Source of the DNA: Thiodiazotropha sp037384425
GTDB lineage: Bacteria; Pseudomonadota; Gammaproteobacteria; Chromatiales; Chromatiaceae
Assembly (NCBI GenBank): GCA_037384425.1
Contig: JARROA010000003.1
Span: 189,176-253,175 of the forward strand
DNA: 64,000 bases
Reading direction: 5' to 3'
A model generated the notes under the pieces. That model searched no databases. It saw only the letters and a list, made by a program, of their open reading frames with translations, and was not told where the DNA came from. The translations under genes were made by a program, and so were the position numbers. Of this stretch, positions 39,675-48,884 are shown piece after piece; the stretch's first letter is position 1, and each line of letters opens with the position of its first letter.

Positions 39675-40589
39675 TCAGTGGCTATGGCTTGCTTCTATGC
39701 CATGGGATCCGGCCTGTTGCAGCGCGGCTATGCGTGCTTCCAGTGGCGGATGACTCATGAGCAGACGCGTCAGCCCCGCATTGATCCCTCCGTTGATGCC
39801 GAATGCGGCCAGGTTTCCGGGCAGGGGTTGGGGCTCCTGCAGACGTTGCAGACTACGCAATGCCGCAATCATTCGTGAGCGTCCGGCAAGTCGGGCACCG
39901 CCGGCATCGGCACGGTATTCGCGCCAGCGGGAAAAGGCCATGACGATGAATGAGGCTAGAAAGGAAAGGAAAATCTGTGCCGCCAGCGTGGTCATAAAGT
40001 AGCCCAGCCCCATACCACGATTATCCTGCAGCAACACCCGATCGACGAAGAAGCCGACGATGCGCGCGATGAAGATCACGAAGGTATTCAGCACCCCCTG
40101 CAGCAGACCCATCGTCACCATGTCCCCGTTAGCCACGTGGGTGATCTCGTGACCGATCACCGCCTCGACCTCATCGGTTGGAAGCTGACGCAGCAGACCG
40201 GAACTGACCGCCACCAGCGCATTGTCACGACCCATGCCCGTGGCGAAGGCGTTCGGCGTATCGGCGGGAAAGACCCCCACCTCGGGCATGGCGATGCCAG
40301 CGTCCCTGGCCAGACGTTCGACGGTCTGCAGCAACCAATGTTGCTGGGGATCAGCCGGCTGCGTGATCACGGCCACACCCATGGTGTTCTTGGCCATCCA
40401 TTTGGAGATGGCGAGGGAGACAAAAGAGCCACCCATGCCGAAGAGTGCTGAGAAGATCAACAGACTTTGCACGTTGATCTGCGTGCCGTTGCGGTAGAAC
40501 CACTGTTCGATGCCGAAGATATTGAACACCGCATAGATAACCACCAGCACCGCCGCATTGGTGGCCAGATAGAGCGTCAGTCTTTTCAT
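39675..40589 (-). CDS. htpX: HtpX membrane zinc protease
   Basis: This 304-residue M48 metalloprotease has two N-terminal helices, the zinc motif VIGHEITHVANGD, a second helix pair and the third ligand region YRADAGGARLAG. It degrades misfolded inner-membrane proteins under heat or envelope stress. It is the first gene of the htpX-coiled-coil-cls-dedA row. Confidence 0.95.
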   Translation of the reverse strand: MKRLTLYLATNAAVLVVIYAVFNIFGIEQWFYRNGTQINVQSLLIFSALFGMGGSFVSLAISKWMAKNTMGVAVITQPADPQQHWLLQTVERLARDAGIAMPEVGVFPADTPNAFATGMGRDNALVAVSSGLLRQLPTDEVEAVIGHEITHVANGDMVTMGLLQGVLNTFVIFIARIVGFFVDRVLLQDNRGMGLGYFMTTLAAQIFLSFLASFIVMAFSRWREYRADAGGARLAGRSRMIAALRSLQRLQEPQPLPGNLAAFGINGGINAGLTRLLMSHPPLEARIAALQQAGSHGIEASHSH

Positions 40590-40954
40590 GGTTCGAGCTC
40601 CTTTGCTTAATCGAATGCTCTCCTATGAAATTTCCGCAGCATCTCCCGTGCCATTCGAGCAACAGCCTGATCGCTCGGTTGCTGGCGTGGTTCAGGTCCC
40701 GCGTTGGTTGATGTAGCGCAATTATCTGGTTGTCATCAACCAGCGGCGACCACGACGAATCGCTGAGTCACTCAATGCCACATACGATTGAGACATAGAA
40801 AATAAACACGCTTGAAGGCTGCGACAAGATGATCGATATGCTGCGCCTTGCAGTCAGACGCCCATATGGCAGAAGCATGAGACAGATCGGAGCAAATATC
40901 TGGTCGACTTTGCCGATAGCATGGCAGACCCTTTGGGCAAATAAGATTTCGCCT
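40590..40954. other. Intergenic region upstream of htpX
   Basis: An eight-base inverted repeat, GGTTGATG and CATCAACC (40706-40741, 20-base loop), lies about 120 bases upstream of htpX and may be an operator. Otherwise I see nothing. Confidence 0.4.
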
Positions 40955-41737
40955 TTACCAGGAGGAATCCTGCCTCTTGAGCCGCAACACGGGCTTTCCG
41001 ACCAGTTGAAACAGCAGTTTCATCCACAGATACTTGTGTATCCAGCGAGTGAGGCTGGAACCCTTCTTTGCGGACATGAAGCGCTCATTACCGATCTGGG
41101 AATCCTTTGCCGCCGGCATGGTACCGACAGGATATGGCACCACAGCCCGAAGCGTGACACGGCCGGAGCGCATGACATGGATCCAGTCATCGGCAACCGT
41201 ATGTATCGGCTGCATGATTTCCAGCATGGCCTGTGCTCCGGCACGTGTTATCAGATAGGCGTGCGCGCCGTATGCTCTGTATGGCCGGTAAAGCCGGTGC
41301 AGCTTGTCGAGGCGAAGCCCGCCCCATGCCGAGTAACGAGAGATATGTGATAGCAGAATTACCTGGGGATGGTCCGGTTCCAATATGGGAAGCAAGCGCT
41401 CCAGAACTTGAGAAAATTGATGTCCCAGAAGGGCGTCGTCTTCCAGGATCAGAGCCGCGGGCAGATCGTGCTCGAGTATCCGTCGATAGGCCATCAGATG
41501 ACTTTCCGCACAACCTATTTCGGGAGCCGTGAGCGCCCGCTTATAGTCGATCGCTGCCGCTTCATCGTAGAGACTGTCGCGCTTCTCCGCATCGAGCAGA
41601 CGACCGTCGACAGCATCCAGAAACTCATATTCGGGCATGCCCGGCCAATCGAGCTGAGCCGTCATAAGACGCTGACGATTTGCAGCCTGCGCAAGGCTTA
41701 TGATCATTACACGCAACTGTTCTTCAGCAACCGTCAT
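40955..41737 (-). CDS. Glycosyltransferase family 25 protein
   Basis: A 260-residue protein. The GT25 pattern is clear: an early VMIISLAQAANRQRLM, the EIGCAESHLMAYRRILEHDLPAALILEDDALL core with the metal-binding EDD, and a later AYLITRAGAQAMLE. Such enzymes add galactose or other sugars to lipooligosaccharide. The acceptor is unknown. It stands alone, 355 bases from the radical SAM gene on the same strand. Confidence 0.88.
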   Translation of the reverse strand: MTVAEEQLRVMIISLAQAANRQRLMTAQLDWPGMPEYEFLDAVDGRLLDAEKRDSLYDEAAAIDYKRALTAPEIGCAESHLMAYRRILEHDLPAALILEDDALLGHQFSQVLERLLPILEPDHPQVILLSHISRYSAWGGLRLDKLHRLYRPYRAYGAHAYLITRAGAQAMLEIMQPIHTVADDWIHVMRSGRVTLRAVVPYPVGTMPAAKDSQIGNERFMSAKKGSSLTRWIHKYLWMKLLFQLVGKPVLRLKRQDSSW

Positions 41738-42092
41738 AGTGCACGCGCATCCAAAAGATCAAGGAACGATTCTGTGACCGCCTCGTTTTGCCAATCAGCG
41801 GAATAAGGTTCGAAACGGCACTGGGATGGACAGGGTACCGGCGTTATAGCCCGCTATTGCCAAGTTTTTCATCACAGAGCCAGAGCCTTTCAGCCGCCAC
41901 ACAGAATCATGAATTCGCCAGAGGATCCCTGGCCTGGATTGCAGCTTATCACAGGTCGAGGACAGTAAATATCAATAATCCCCTTTCAGGAAGCTGGCGA
42001 AGTCCAACGATATTGTGCCGACAGATAACTACCCGACTCACGCCCTCCATGCGAAAGACTGCCTGCCTACCTGCCGACCAGCAAAAGGTGGT
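41738..42092. other. Intergenic region without a gene
   Basis: It is the region between the radical SAM stop and the GT25 start on the minus strand. No ORF with a ribosome site, no clear terminator and no repeat is seen. Confidence 0.4.
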
Positions 42093-43508
42093 TCACCGCC
42101 GCAGAGGATCACATGTCTCATCGATCCGGGGCGCCAGGCGGGGCTTTTGACCACGAGTCGAGAGTATGCTTTCCAACAGGGGCCGTGCTGGACCCAGCTG
42201 TTTCAAGCGAATGGCCAGATCCCAAAACGGTTCGAACTTTTTCCAGCCGGCGCTGTAGCAGAATTGCCTGGCGGCATGTGACGGCCTGTCGATATGGGCA
42301 AGGCTGGAGCGAAGAATCGAACCCCAGCTGTAGAAAGACCGATAGGCTTCGTCATACCCGCTCTTCAATTCGTCCACACTCATGCGGTTTGGACGGTAGA
42401 CCACCTCACGGGTGTTATAGCGATCCCAGTTCTCCGTGAGGATGCGCCCCTCGGCTTTGAGCTTATCGTGGAGCCGTGTACCCGGATAGGGTGTGAGGAT
42501 ATGGAAGGTGGCCGTCGTCATGCCCATCTCGATGGCCCAATCGACAGTACGCCGGAAAACCTCCCTGTCGTCACCATCCATGCCGAATACGAAGCTGCCA
42601 TTGACCATCACCCCAAGATCGAAAAGCCGCTTCAACGCCGCCCGATAGTCCCGCACGGGGTTTTGCCGCTTGTTCGCATTCCGGAGGTTATCTTCGCTCA
42701 ATGTTTCAAAACCGATAAAAAGGCTGCGTAGCCCGGCTTCCACCGCTTTTTCAATCAGGTCCCCGCGTAAGATGGAATCGACAGTGGCGGCGCCCTGAAA
42801 GACCCGCTCCATACCGCGCATGCCATCGAAAAGCTGCCTGGCGAAATATGGGTGCCCAAACAGATGATCGTCAAGAAAATAGAGGTGCCGACCCGGCAGC
42901 AAGTCGATTTCCGCCAATGCCCGGTCAACCTGTTGCGTATAGAATGAGCGCCCTCCCAGAAAGAACGCGTCCTTGTAGCAGAAATCGCAATGATGCGGGC
43001 ACCCCCTGCTCACCACCAGGGAGTTGGGCACCAGATAGAGCTGTCGCTTGATCAGATCACGCCGCAATTCGGGGATGTCGACAATCGAGCGCCGCACCGA
43101 GTAGTAGAGCCGACGCGGTCTGCCGCGTCTGAAATCGGCCAGAAACTGTGGGAATACCTCGTCCCCTGGTCCGATGACGATGGTATCGGCGTGCCGACTT
43201 GCTTCCTGGGGCAGCGAAGTCACATGCAAACCGCCGAGGATCACATGACACCCCTTGCGGCGATAGTGATCAGCAACGGCATAGGCACGATAGGCATTCG
43301 TGATGTAGACCTGGATCACCACCAGGTCGGGCTGGTCGTCAAGCCGGAGTTTCTCGACATGCTCGTCGACCAGTTCCACCTCGTCATCGGGATCCATATG
43401 ACCGGCGAGCGTGGCCAAGCCCAACGGGGGAAATAAGGAGTATTTAATCGGACGCCAAAGCGGACTGTTCGCCTCGACAAGGGAAGGGAGAATGAATTTC
43501 GCTCTCAT
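42093..43508 (-). CDS. B12-binding domain radical SAM protein
   Basis: This 471-residue protein begins with a cobalamin-binding-like Rossmann domain (PPLGLATLAGHM, then VILGGLHVTSLPQEA). The radical SAM core carries the CxxxCxxC cluster at residues 170, 174 and 177 (GCPHHCDFC). The later segments GFETLSEDNLRNANKRQN and FHILTPYPGTRLHDKL are typical of the large class of methyl- or ring-modifying enzymes acting on lipids, hopanoids or natural products. The substrate is unknown. The next gene upstream is a methyltransferase-like protein. Confidence 0.88.
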   Translation of the reverse strand: MRAKFILPSLVEANSPLWRPIKYSLFPPLGLATLAGHMDPDDEVELVDEHVEKLRLDDQPDLVVIQVYITNAYRAYAVADHYRRKGCHVILGGLHVTSLPQEASRHADTIVIGPGDEVFPQFLADFRRGRPRRLYYSVRRSIVDIPELRRDLIKRQLYLVPNSLVVSRGCPHHCDFCYKDAFFLGGRSFYTQQVDRALAEIDLLPGRHLYFLDDHLFGHPYFARQLFDGMRGMERVFQGAATVDSILRGDLIEKAVEAGLRSLFIGFETLSEDNLRNANKRQNPVRDYRAALKRLFDLGVMVNGSFVFGMDGDDREVFRRTVDWAIEMGMTTATFHILTPYPGTRLHDKLKAEGRILTENWDRYNTREVVYRPNRMSVDELKSGYDEAYRSFYSWGSILRSSLAHIDRPSHAARQFCYSAGWKKFEPFWDLAIRLKQLGPARPLLESILSTRGQKPRLAPRIDETCDPLRR

Positions 43509-43737
43509 CGCTGACTCCTCTGCTGTAAGAAGCCAGCTTACGCGCCCAAAATGGCAAGAGCCGGGTGAAATCGTGACGAATCATGGCAGCTCAAGTGGTG
43601 GCGGGCAGACCATACAGATGACACCCCGATCACTTCAGCGATAACCGGTCGGGACTACACCAGTGTCGCAGCCACACGAGGAGACAGAGTTGTTGCCATT
43701 TCGGGCTGCACCGGCGAGATTCTCGCCCGCTACAGAC

Positions 43738-44361
43738 CTAGCCTACACGCAGCAGATACTCCTGCATGCCATTGCGTAGCAGCATGGAACGCGCCACACG
43801 CAGCCCGCTCGCATGCTTATCAAGATCCCCATAGCTGTAACGGGGTACCTTTCTGATCGGCGGATCGAGGTCCAGTCTCTGAACGAGGTTCTCTCCCCGC
43901 AGGGCATAGCGCTGAGGGCACTGGGGCATGCTTGACTCTGCCGAATGAATATAGGCATGCACCATTCCGGATGGTGACAGGATTGCCGTAAGCCTCTCAG
44001 CGAATACACTCAGTAGCGGCAGACTCATGTAGTTGAGCAGATCCCAGCACAGCACCGTATCGATCTTTTCCTCGCCGATATCACCAATCAGTGTCGCCAC
44101 CTCGTCAACCAGCGACGGGCTCTCCTCCGTCAGTTCGTCGAGCCTGCTCAGCGCCATAGCCGCATCGGCCACCAGAAGTCGGCATCGGGTGCCCTGCAAC
44201 AGGCTCAGGATACCCGGAGTTATCGCACCCGGTTCAAGAATCACATGGCGCTTGGCGGGATCGATCCTTGTCATCGCCTCCGCAAGCAGCGGAGAGGAGA
44301 ACGACTGATCGTTAGCGCCCTGCCCTGCCTGATTGGATGAAGCAAAACCAACTCGCATCAT
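43738..44361 (-). CDS. Divergent class I methyltransferase-like protein
   Basis: A 207-residue protein with the order of a Rossmann methyltransferase: ILEPGAITPGILSLL in place of motif I, RLLVADAAMALSRL as motif II, and IDTVLCWDLLNYMSLPLLSVFAERLTAILSPSGMVHAYI as motif IV and its helix. The glycine-rich loop is degenerate, so SAM binding is uncertain. It lies between the bactofilin and radical SAM genes on one strand. Confidence 0.6.
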   Translation of the reverse strand: MMRVGFASSNQAGQGANDQSFSSPLLAEAMTRIDPAKRHVILEPGAITPGILSLLQGTRCRLLVADAAMALSRLDELTEESPSLVDEVATLIGDIGEEKIDTVLCWDLLNYMSLPLLSVFAERLTAILSPSGMVHAYIHSAESSMPQCPQRYALRGENLVQRLDLDPPIRKVPRYSYGDLDKHASGLRVARSMLLRNGMQEYLLRVG

Positions 44362-44443
44362 CGATCCACAGGCTCAATCGGGAACGGTGCAATACTGTTC
44401 CTGTCGCTTCGTATAGCCCCCATAATCGGCAGTCAGGCCGAGT

Positions 44444-45025
44444 TCATCCCGCGGTACCACGCTTGACCTCACCTCCAACCGCTGCCGGCTTGCCGGGATC
44501 ACCGGACTTCTCGGCATCCGTATCCTTTGCTTTGGCGGAGGTCACTTCCGACTTTGCGACCGCGGGCTTTGCTCCGGGTTTGCCGATAGCCTTGTCGATC
44601 GTCTCCTGGTCCATATCGATACTGCCTTTGAAGCGACAACCCTCATCCAGACTCACCTTCGGCGAGACAATGTTCCCTTGTACATTTCCCGTCTTTCGAA
44701 TAGAGACTCTAGCGGATCCGTAGAGATCCCCTTTTACCTCACCCTCCACGATAATACTGTGCGCCAGCACATTGGCATTGACCAAACCCTTGGCACCCAC
44801 GGTCAGGCTCTTCTCCCTGAGCTGTATGGTGCCGTTGACCTTACCCTGGATGATCAGGTCTTCTTCACCACTCAGATCTCCATTGATCTGAATGGAAGGT
44901 CCTATGATCGCCGCTTCGCGCGAATGTGTTTTGGGCTCACTCTTTTCCTTGGGCTCCCTCGCTTCGAATGCAGGAAAACTGCCACTCTCACTACTGGGTT
45001 CACGTTTGTTTCGATCGAACATCAC
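44444..45025 (-). CDS. Bactofilin
   Basis: A 193-residue protein. The central part (about 40-135) is the DUF583 beta-helix (PSIQINGDLSGEEDLIIQGKVNGTI, then VKGDLYGSARVSIRKTGNVQGNIVSPKVSLDEG). Bactofilins polymerise without nucleotide and organise cell-wall or polar structures. The C-terminal tail, rich in lysine and alanine, is disordered, as in the family. Confidence 0.93.
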   Translation of the reverse strand: MMFDRNKREPSSESGSFPAFEAREPKEKSEPKTHSREAAIIGPSIQINGDLSGEEDLIIQGKVNGTIQLREKSLTVGAKGLVNANVLAHSIIVEGEVKGDLYGSARVSIRKTGNVQGNIVSPKVSLDEGCRFKGSIDMDQETIDKAIGKPGAKPAVAKSEVTSAKAKDTDAEKSGDPGKPAAVGGEVKRGTAG

Positions 45026-45476
45026 AGGTCTCCTCCTAAGTCATCTGCTTAAGGATCATTAATGTGTCTGGTGACACGGCGGACCCCAAAGACTACATCA
45101 GGCGGCGGTATGTAAAAAGGGGAGTAGGTCTCATTGGGAGATCTGCAGAACCGCCTGCAGAAATCGTTTGTGTAGCAGGTCGGCGCTGCTTGACAGGTCG
45201 TTAACGGTCACCCTACCGCAGTATCCGGAAATCGCCGAGGCTGTACTCAGCTTCCTCTCACAGAGTTTGAGACAGATTTCTTCTGAGTAACATCCTGAAA
45301 TCACTAATATTTACGCATCATAGAAAGAACAGACGATTGCGTCTGAGCTAAACTCCACCTCCTTCGCCTCATTGCATCAGACCCGGCTTCCCCTCGACAA
45401 TTTCCCAAGCGCCCCGGTAGCCGGGTTTCATCTGCGCATTGTCAGTCGCTTATCAGCGATATCCACCGTCATCTCC
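45026..45476. other. Intergenic region at the left edge of the accessory island
   Basis: No ORF, tRNA or clear repeat is found. The base composition is locally AT-richer. It marks the change from conserved genes to the island, but I see no integration site sequence. Confidence 0.45.
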
Positions 45477-46943
45477 TCAAGTGTCACCGAGCTCTTCAAT
45501 CGTCGCATTCAATCGTTCGACAGCAACCGGGTCATCATGAAACGCGGCCTTCTGAATCTCGAGGTTTCCGACCGTTGTTTCCCGCATCCAGCCATGCGCA
45601 TCGATGACGAGAAGGTCGACGAGGAAATCCCGGGCGGCATCCCAATCCCTTGCCGCGGTGGCGAGTTCAAGCCTGGTGGCTATCTGCCAGTACTGCTCCA
45701 TGCTGTCGTCGCTTACCGGGGCCCGCTCTACGGCAAAGCGTACTACGGGTATAAAACCTTGCAGAAAGTCGAGATCCTCGGTGGTACCGCGCACGAGACG
45801 CAGGGTCACCGCGTTCACCCCCGGGTAGTAATCGCGCGGATCGTCGCGTACGCCGGCTTCGTAGCTTTCAATCGCCTTGCGTAACATGGCTTCGGCCTTG
45901 GTGGCATTTCCGGCGCGCCGCTCAGCGTCGTAGTGACCTTTGTACACGCGACCGATGATGCCGAAGGTTTCGCTGGTCCTTTGGTCATCGGGAATGGATT
46001 CGACGGCGTCCAGGGCTTTGCGCCGATAGCGCTGTGCTTGCGTATCATCGCCTTGCTTTGCACTTTGCTCAGCCAATCGGTTATAGGCCAAGGCCAGCTG
46101 CTCCTTGGTGACCGGCTTGTTCTTCAATTCGCTCGGCAACCGCCCGTAGAGCGAGACCATCTCCCCATAGGCCTTCCTTTCCCGATAGCCGAGATAGACG
46201 GCCATGAGTGCGGTATGCAATTGCACCACCGTATCGGGGCCGGCCAATATCTCATTTTCGATGGACTGCAGTTGCGCAACCGGATCCTCAGTACTTTGCA
46301 GAGCATCGGAAACGCGCTCACCCACTTCGCTGGCGTAACGCATGCGATGCAAAAAAGTGTCGGTCTTCTGATGATCGATACGTGCTGCAGGGACAAATTC
46401 GGTGACCTGCATAATGGGATTATCGACAGGAAGCTGACCCGTTCGCGCCAAGTGCAGCCGGGATTCGAGATCGGTCTTCAATTGATCAGCGACCTCGTCA
46501 CTCAACCTGCCGTCATTACCGAGGTTGTAGGGAAGGACTCGAAACGGCGCAAAATCGAAAGGCAGTCCCGAGAGCATTTCACCTTGCGCGCAAACCAGGA
46601 TGGTCGCCCCCGAGGACGCGCCATGGCGCACGCCTACCTCATACGCCACGTTCGGGTTGGCGAATGTCAAATCCGCGATCACATACTCGGCGAGCAAGAG
46701 TCGCTCGAACATCGCTCCATGGATGAAGCCACCGCCGGATTCGAAATCCGCGCGGATCGCTTCCAGCCCGGCGCTGGTGATCGCATCCGCCATCACCCGA
46801 TAGATCGCATCGAAGTCCACCAGGGGTGTGTCTGCTCCGGGCGGCGGCTTTCTGCCGAAGGGCATGGCGACAAAACAGACGGGCTTCACTGTGGTTTCCA
46901 CATCCGTTTTCCTATCGTTTTCGATCATTGCATTCTCCATCAA
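45477..46943 (-). CDS. TIR/deoxyribosyltransferase-like domain fused to a helical repeat (DUF4071-type) region
   Basis: A 488-residue protein. The N-terminal third has the pattern CFVAMPFG, then FERLLLAEYVIADLTFANPNVAYEVGVRHGA with a conserved glutamate (102). This matches nucleoside-deoxyribosyltransferase-like and TIR-like domains that act on nucleotides such as NAD. The rest is helical repeats resembling the TRAFs-binding DUF4071 region. Proteins of this plan are found in bacterial defence and signalling gene sets. It is divergent from the TIR-patatin gene across 230 bases, so the two may share control. Confidence 0.7.
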   Translation of the reverse strand: MMENAMIENDRKTDVETTVKPVCFVAMPFGRKPPPGADTPLVDFDAIYRVMADAITSAGLEAIRADFESGGGFIHGAMFERLLLAEYVIADLTFANPNVAYEVGVRHGASSGATILVCAQGEMLSGLPFDFAPFRVLPYNLGNDGRLSDEVADQLKTDLESRLHLARTGQLPVDNPIMQVTEFVPAARIDHQKTDTFLHRMRYASEVGERVSDALQSTEDPVAQLQSIENEILAGPDTVVQLHTALMAVYLGYRERKAYGEMVSLYGRLPSELKNKPVTKEQLALAYNRLAEQSAKQGDDTQAQRYRRKALDAVESIPDDQRTSETFGIIGRVYKGHYDAERRAGNATKAEAMLRKAIESYEAGVRDDPRDYYPGVNAVTLRLVRGTTEDLDFLQGFIPVVRFAVERAPVSDDSMEQYWQIATRLELATAARDWDAARDFLVDLLVIDAHGWMRETTVGNLEIQKAAFHDDPVAVERLNATIEELGDT

Positions 46944-47173
46944 GCCTTACCGCTTTCGCAAGCGCGATATAGATCCCATAGTCGCTCCACCCCTGTTGGC
47001 CTGTATCGACAGCGCCCTCGCATCACGAGTATCCCGATACAGGCAACCCAGAACTCGACTTAGCATCGGCTCCGTAATGGCTGCCGTCGCCCCACAGCTG
47101 CGGGGTCTCTTGTCACGAATTTGACCCCAGCCCAAGAGAGATCGATCATTACCACTATCATAAACAAACGGAA

Positions 47174-47188
47174 ATGCCACGATGGCAT
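47174..47188. promoter_or_regulatory. Perfect palindrome ATGCCA-cga-TGGCAT at the TIR-patatin start
   Basis: A six-base inverted repeat with a three-base centre overlaps the first possible start codon. It could be an operator or an RNA hairpin that limits translation. If so, the true start is one of the downstream ATGs. Confidence 0.45.
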
Positions 47189-48757
47189 AGCACAATGACT
47201 ATCCCGTACAGCATGAGAATAGCACCCCAGAAGGACCGGAAATGGGATGTGTTCATCTCCTACAATGCAGCCAGCCTGGAGCATGCCCGGACCGTGCGCA
47301 AGCTGCTCCGGCAAGTGGGCTGGAAAACTTTCATCGCGCACGATGATCTCAACGAGCAGGTGGGTTCCGCCGAGTGGTCGACCAAGGTCGACGAGGCGCT
47401 CGACCAAAGCGGCGCGCTGGCGCTGATCGTCACCCCGCAGGCACTCAACTCCCGCTGGGTCGAGTACGAGTGGCGCACGGTCCACACCGATATCCTGGCC
47501 GGCAAGCCCGGCATGATCGTGCCGTGCCTGTGGATGGGACCCGGGCCGGAGGAACTCCCGCGGGCGCTGCGGCGCTATCAGTCGGTCGACTTCCGTGGCG
47601 ACGATCCAGGCGCGAACGAGATCCAGTTGCTCGACCTCATCGAAGGTTATCTGCAAAAGCCGATCGGCTATGTCGCCACCAAACGCCTTACCCGCATCCT
47701 CTCGATCGACGCAGGCGGCATGCGCTGCCTCACCTCACTTCGGGTCCTGCAGTCGTTGGAACAAAAGCTTGATGAACGGGCGGGCAGACAGATCCATCTG
47801 GCGGATTATTTCGACCTGGTCGCCGGCTCCAGCATCGGGGGGCTGATCACCTGTCTTCTGTTGGCGCCGACCTCCCCCGGCGGCGAGCAGCCACGGGTCG
47901 GCGAAGTGATCGATTTGTTGCGCACAATGGCGTCACGGATATTCCACAAAAGTGTCATGAGCTCAGTTCGCATGCTTACATCGGGCTCGATTTACTCGGA
48001 ACGCAGCCTGCTTGACGCACTGGATCAACAGTTCGGGAAACTCACGCTGAAGGAACTGGCACTACCCTGCCTGATTCCCGCCTACAACGTCACGGAAGGC
48101 CGGCTACGCTTGTTCCGCCAGCACCGTGCAAACGCAAACCCCGCCGAGGATTACCGCATCCGGGATCTACTCCGCGCCGCCCTCGCGGCACCCGTGTACC
48201 TGAGCGCGGCTGTCGTGGAGCCGCTCTCCGGCGGCCCGAGCGAGGAACTCATCGATGGGGCGCTGGTCGCTAGCAATCCGGCCCGCCTGGCCTATGACGA
48301 GGTCCGCGCCCATTTCGCGCACCATCCGTTGGCGGGCGAGGTCGCGCTACTGTCACTGGGAAATATTTCCACACCTCCGGTAGGCTCGACACGGGACTGG
48401 AACGCAGTGCGATGGGCCAGTGCGGCGATAAACATTGCCATTGCCGGCGCGGAGCAGCGCGTGCATGAGACCGTGGCTGGCGCCTTCGAGACGGCGAATG
48501 CGGTCGAACAGTACCTCAGGATCGAAAAAAACGGCCGCGAATGCAGCCGTGGCTTTGCCGCCGACGACACGTCGCAAGAGACGACCAATGCATTGCTTGC
48601 GATCGGCGACGAGCTGGCCTTGCGCTTCGACGGACCGTTGAACCACTTTGCCGATCTCCTCGTATCCGACCGGCTGGAGCAAGTGGAGACGCTGGATACG
48701 GAACTCAACGCAAAGCCGCCCATGCCCCCGGATGAAACACAGAGAGGGAAAGTGTAG
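47174..48757 (+). CDS. TIR-patatin fusion (predicted NADase/phospholipase effector)
   Basis: A 527-residue protein. A TIR domain (about 24-160) starts WDVFISYNAAS and has the SxWxxxE pattern with glutamate 99, the usual NAD-cleaving residue. A patatin phospholipase domain (about 175-420) has the oxyanion DAGGMR, nucleophile Ser220 in GSSIG and the DGA aspartate 361. Both active sites look intact. TIR and patatin domains are both cell-killing effectors in anti-phage systems; having both in one chain is unusual. The start may instead be ATG 47195 or 47213, because the ATG at 47174 lies in a palindrome. Confidence 0.85.
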   Translation: MPRWHSTMTIPYSMRIAPQKDRKWDVFISYNAASLEHARTVRKLLRQVGWKTFIAHDDLNEQVGSAEWSTKVDEALDQSGALALIVTPQALNSRWVEYEWRTVHTDILAGKPGMIVPCLWMGPGPEELPRALRRYQSVDFRGDDPGANEIQLLDLIEGYLQKPIGYVATKRLTRILSIDAGGMRCLTSLRVLQSLEQKLDERAGRQIHLADYFDLVAGSSIGGLITCLLLAPTSPGGEQPRVGEVIDLLRTMASRIFHKSVMSSVRMLTSGSIYSERSLLDALDQQFGKLTLKELALPCLIPAYNVTEGRLRLFRQHRANANPAEDYRIRDLLRAALAAPVYLSAAVVEPLSGGPSEELIDGALVASNPARLAYDEVRAHFAHHPLAGEVALLSLGNISTPPVGSTRDWNAVRWASAAINIAIAGAEQRVHETVAGAFETANAVEQYLRIEKNGRECSRGFAADDTSQETTNALLAIGDELALRFDGPLNHFADLLVSDRLEQVETLDTELNAKPPMPPDETQRGKV

Positions 48758-48884
48758 GGGCTTAGTCCGTTGAGCAGGCGTCTCAGCTGCCATGCTCTGT
48801 TGCTAAAGGTAACCTGAGGCGGTGCCCACTTGTATAACCGGACGCATCGGCTTTAATAGAGTTAAAAAAGATCGGGAGAAAACC

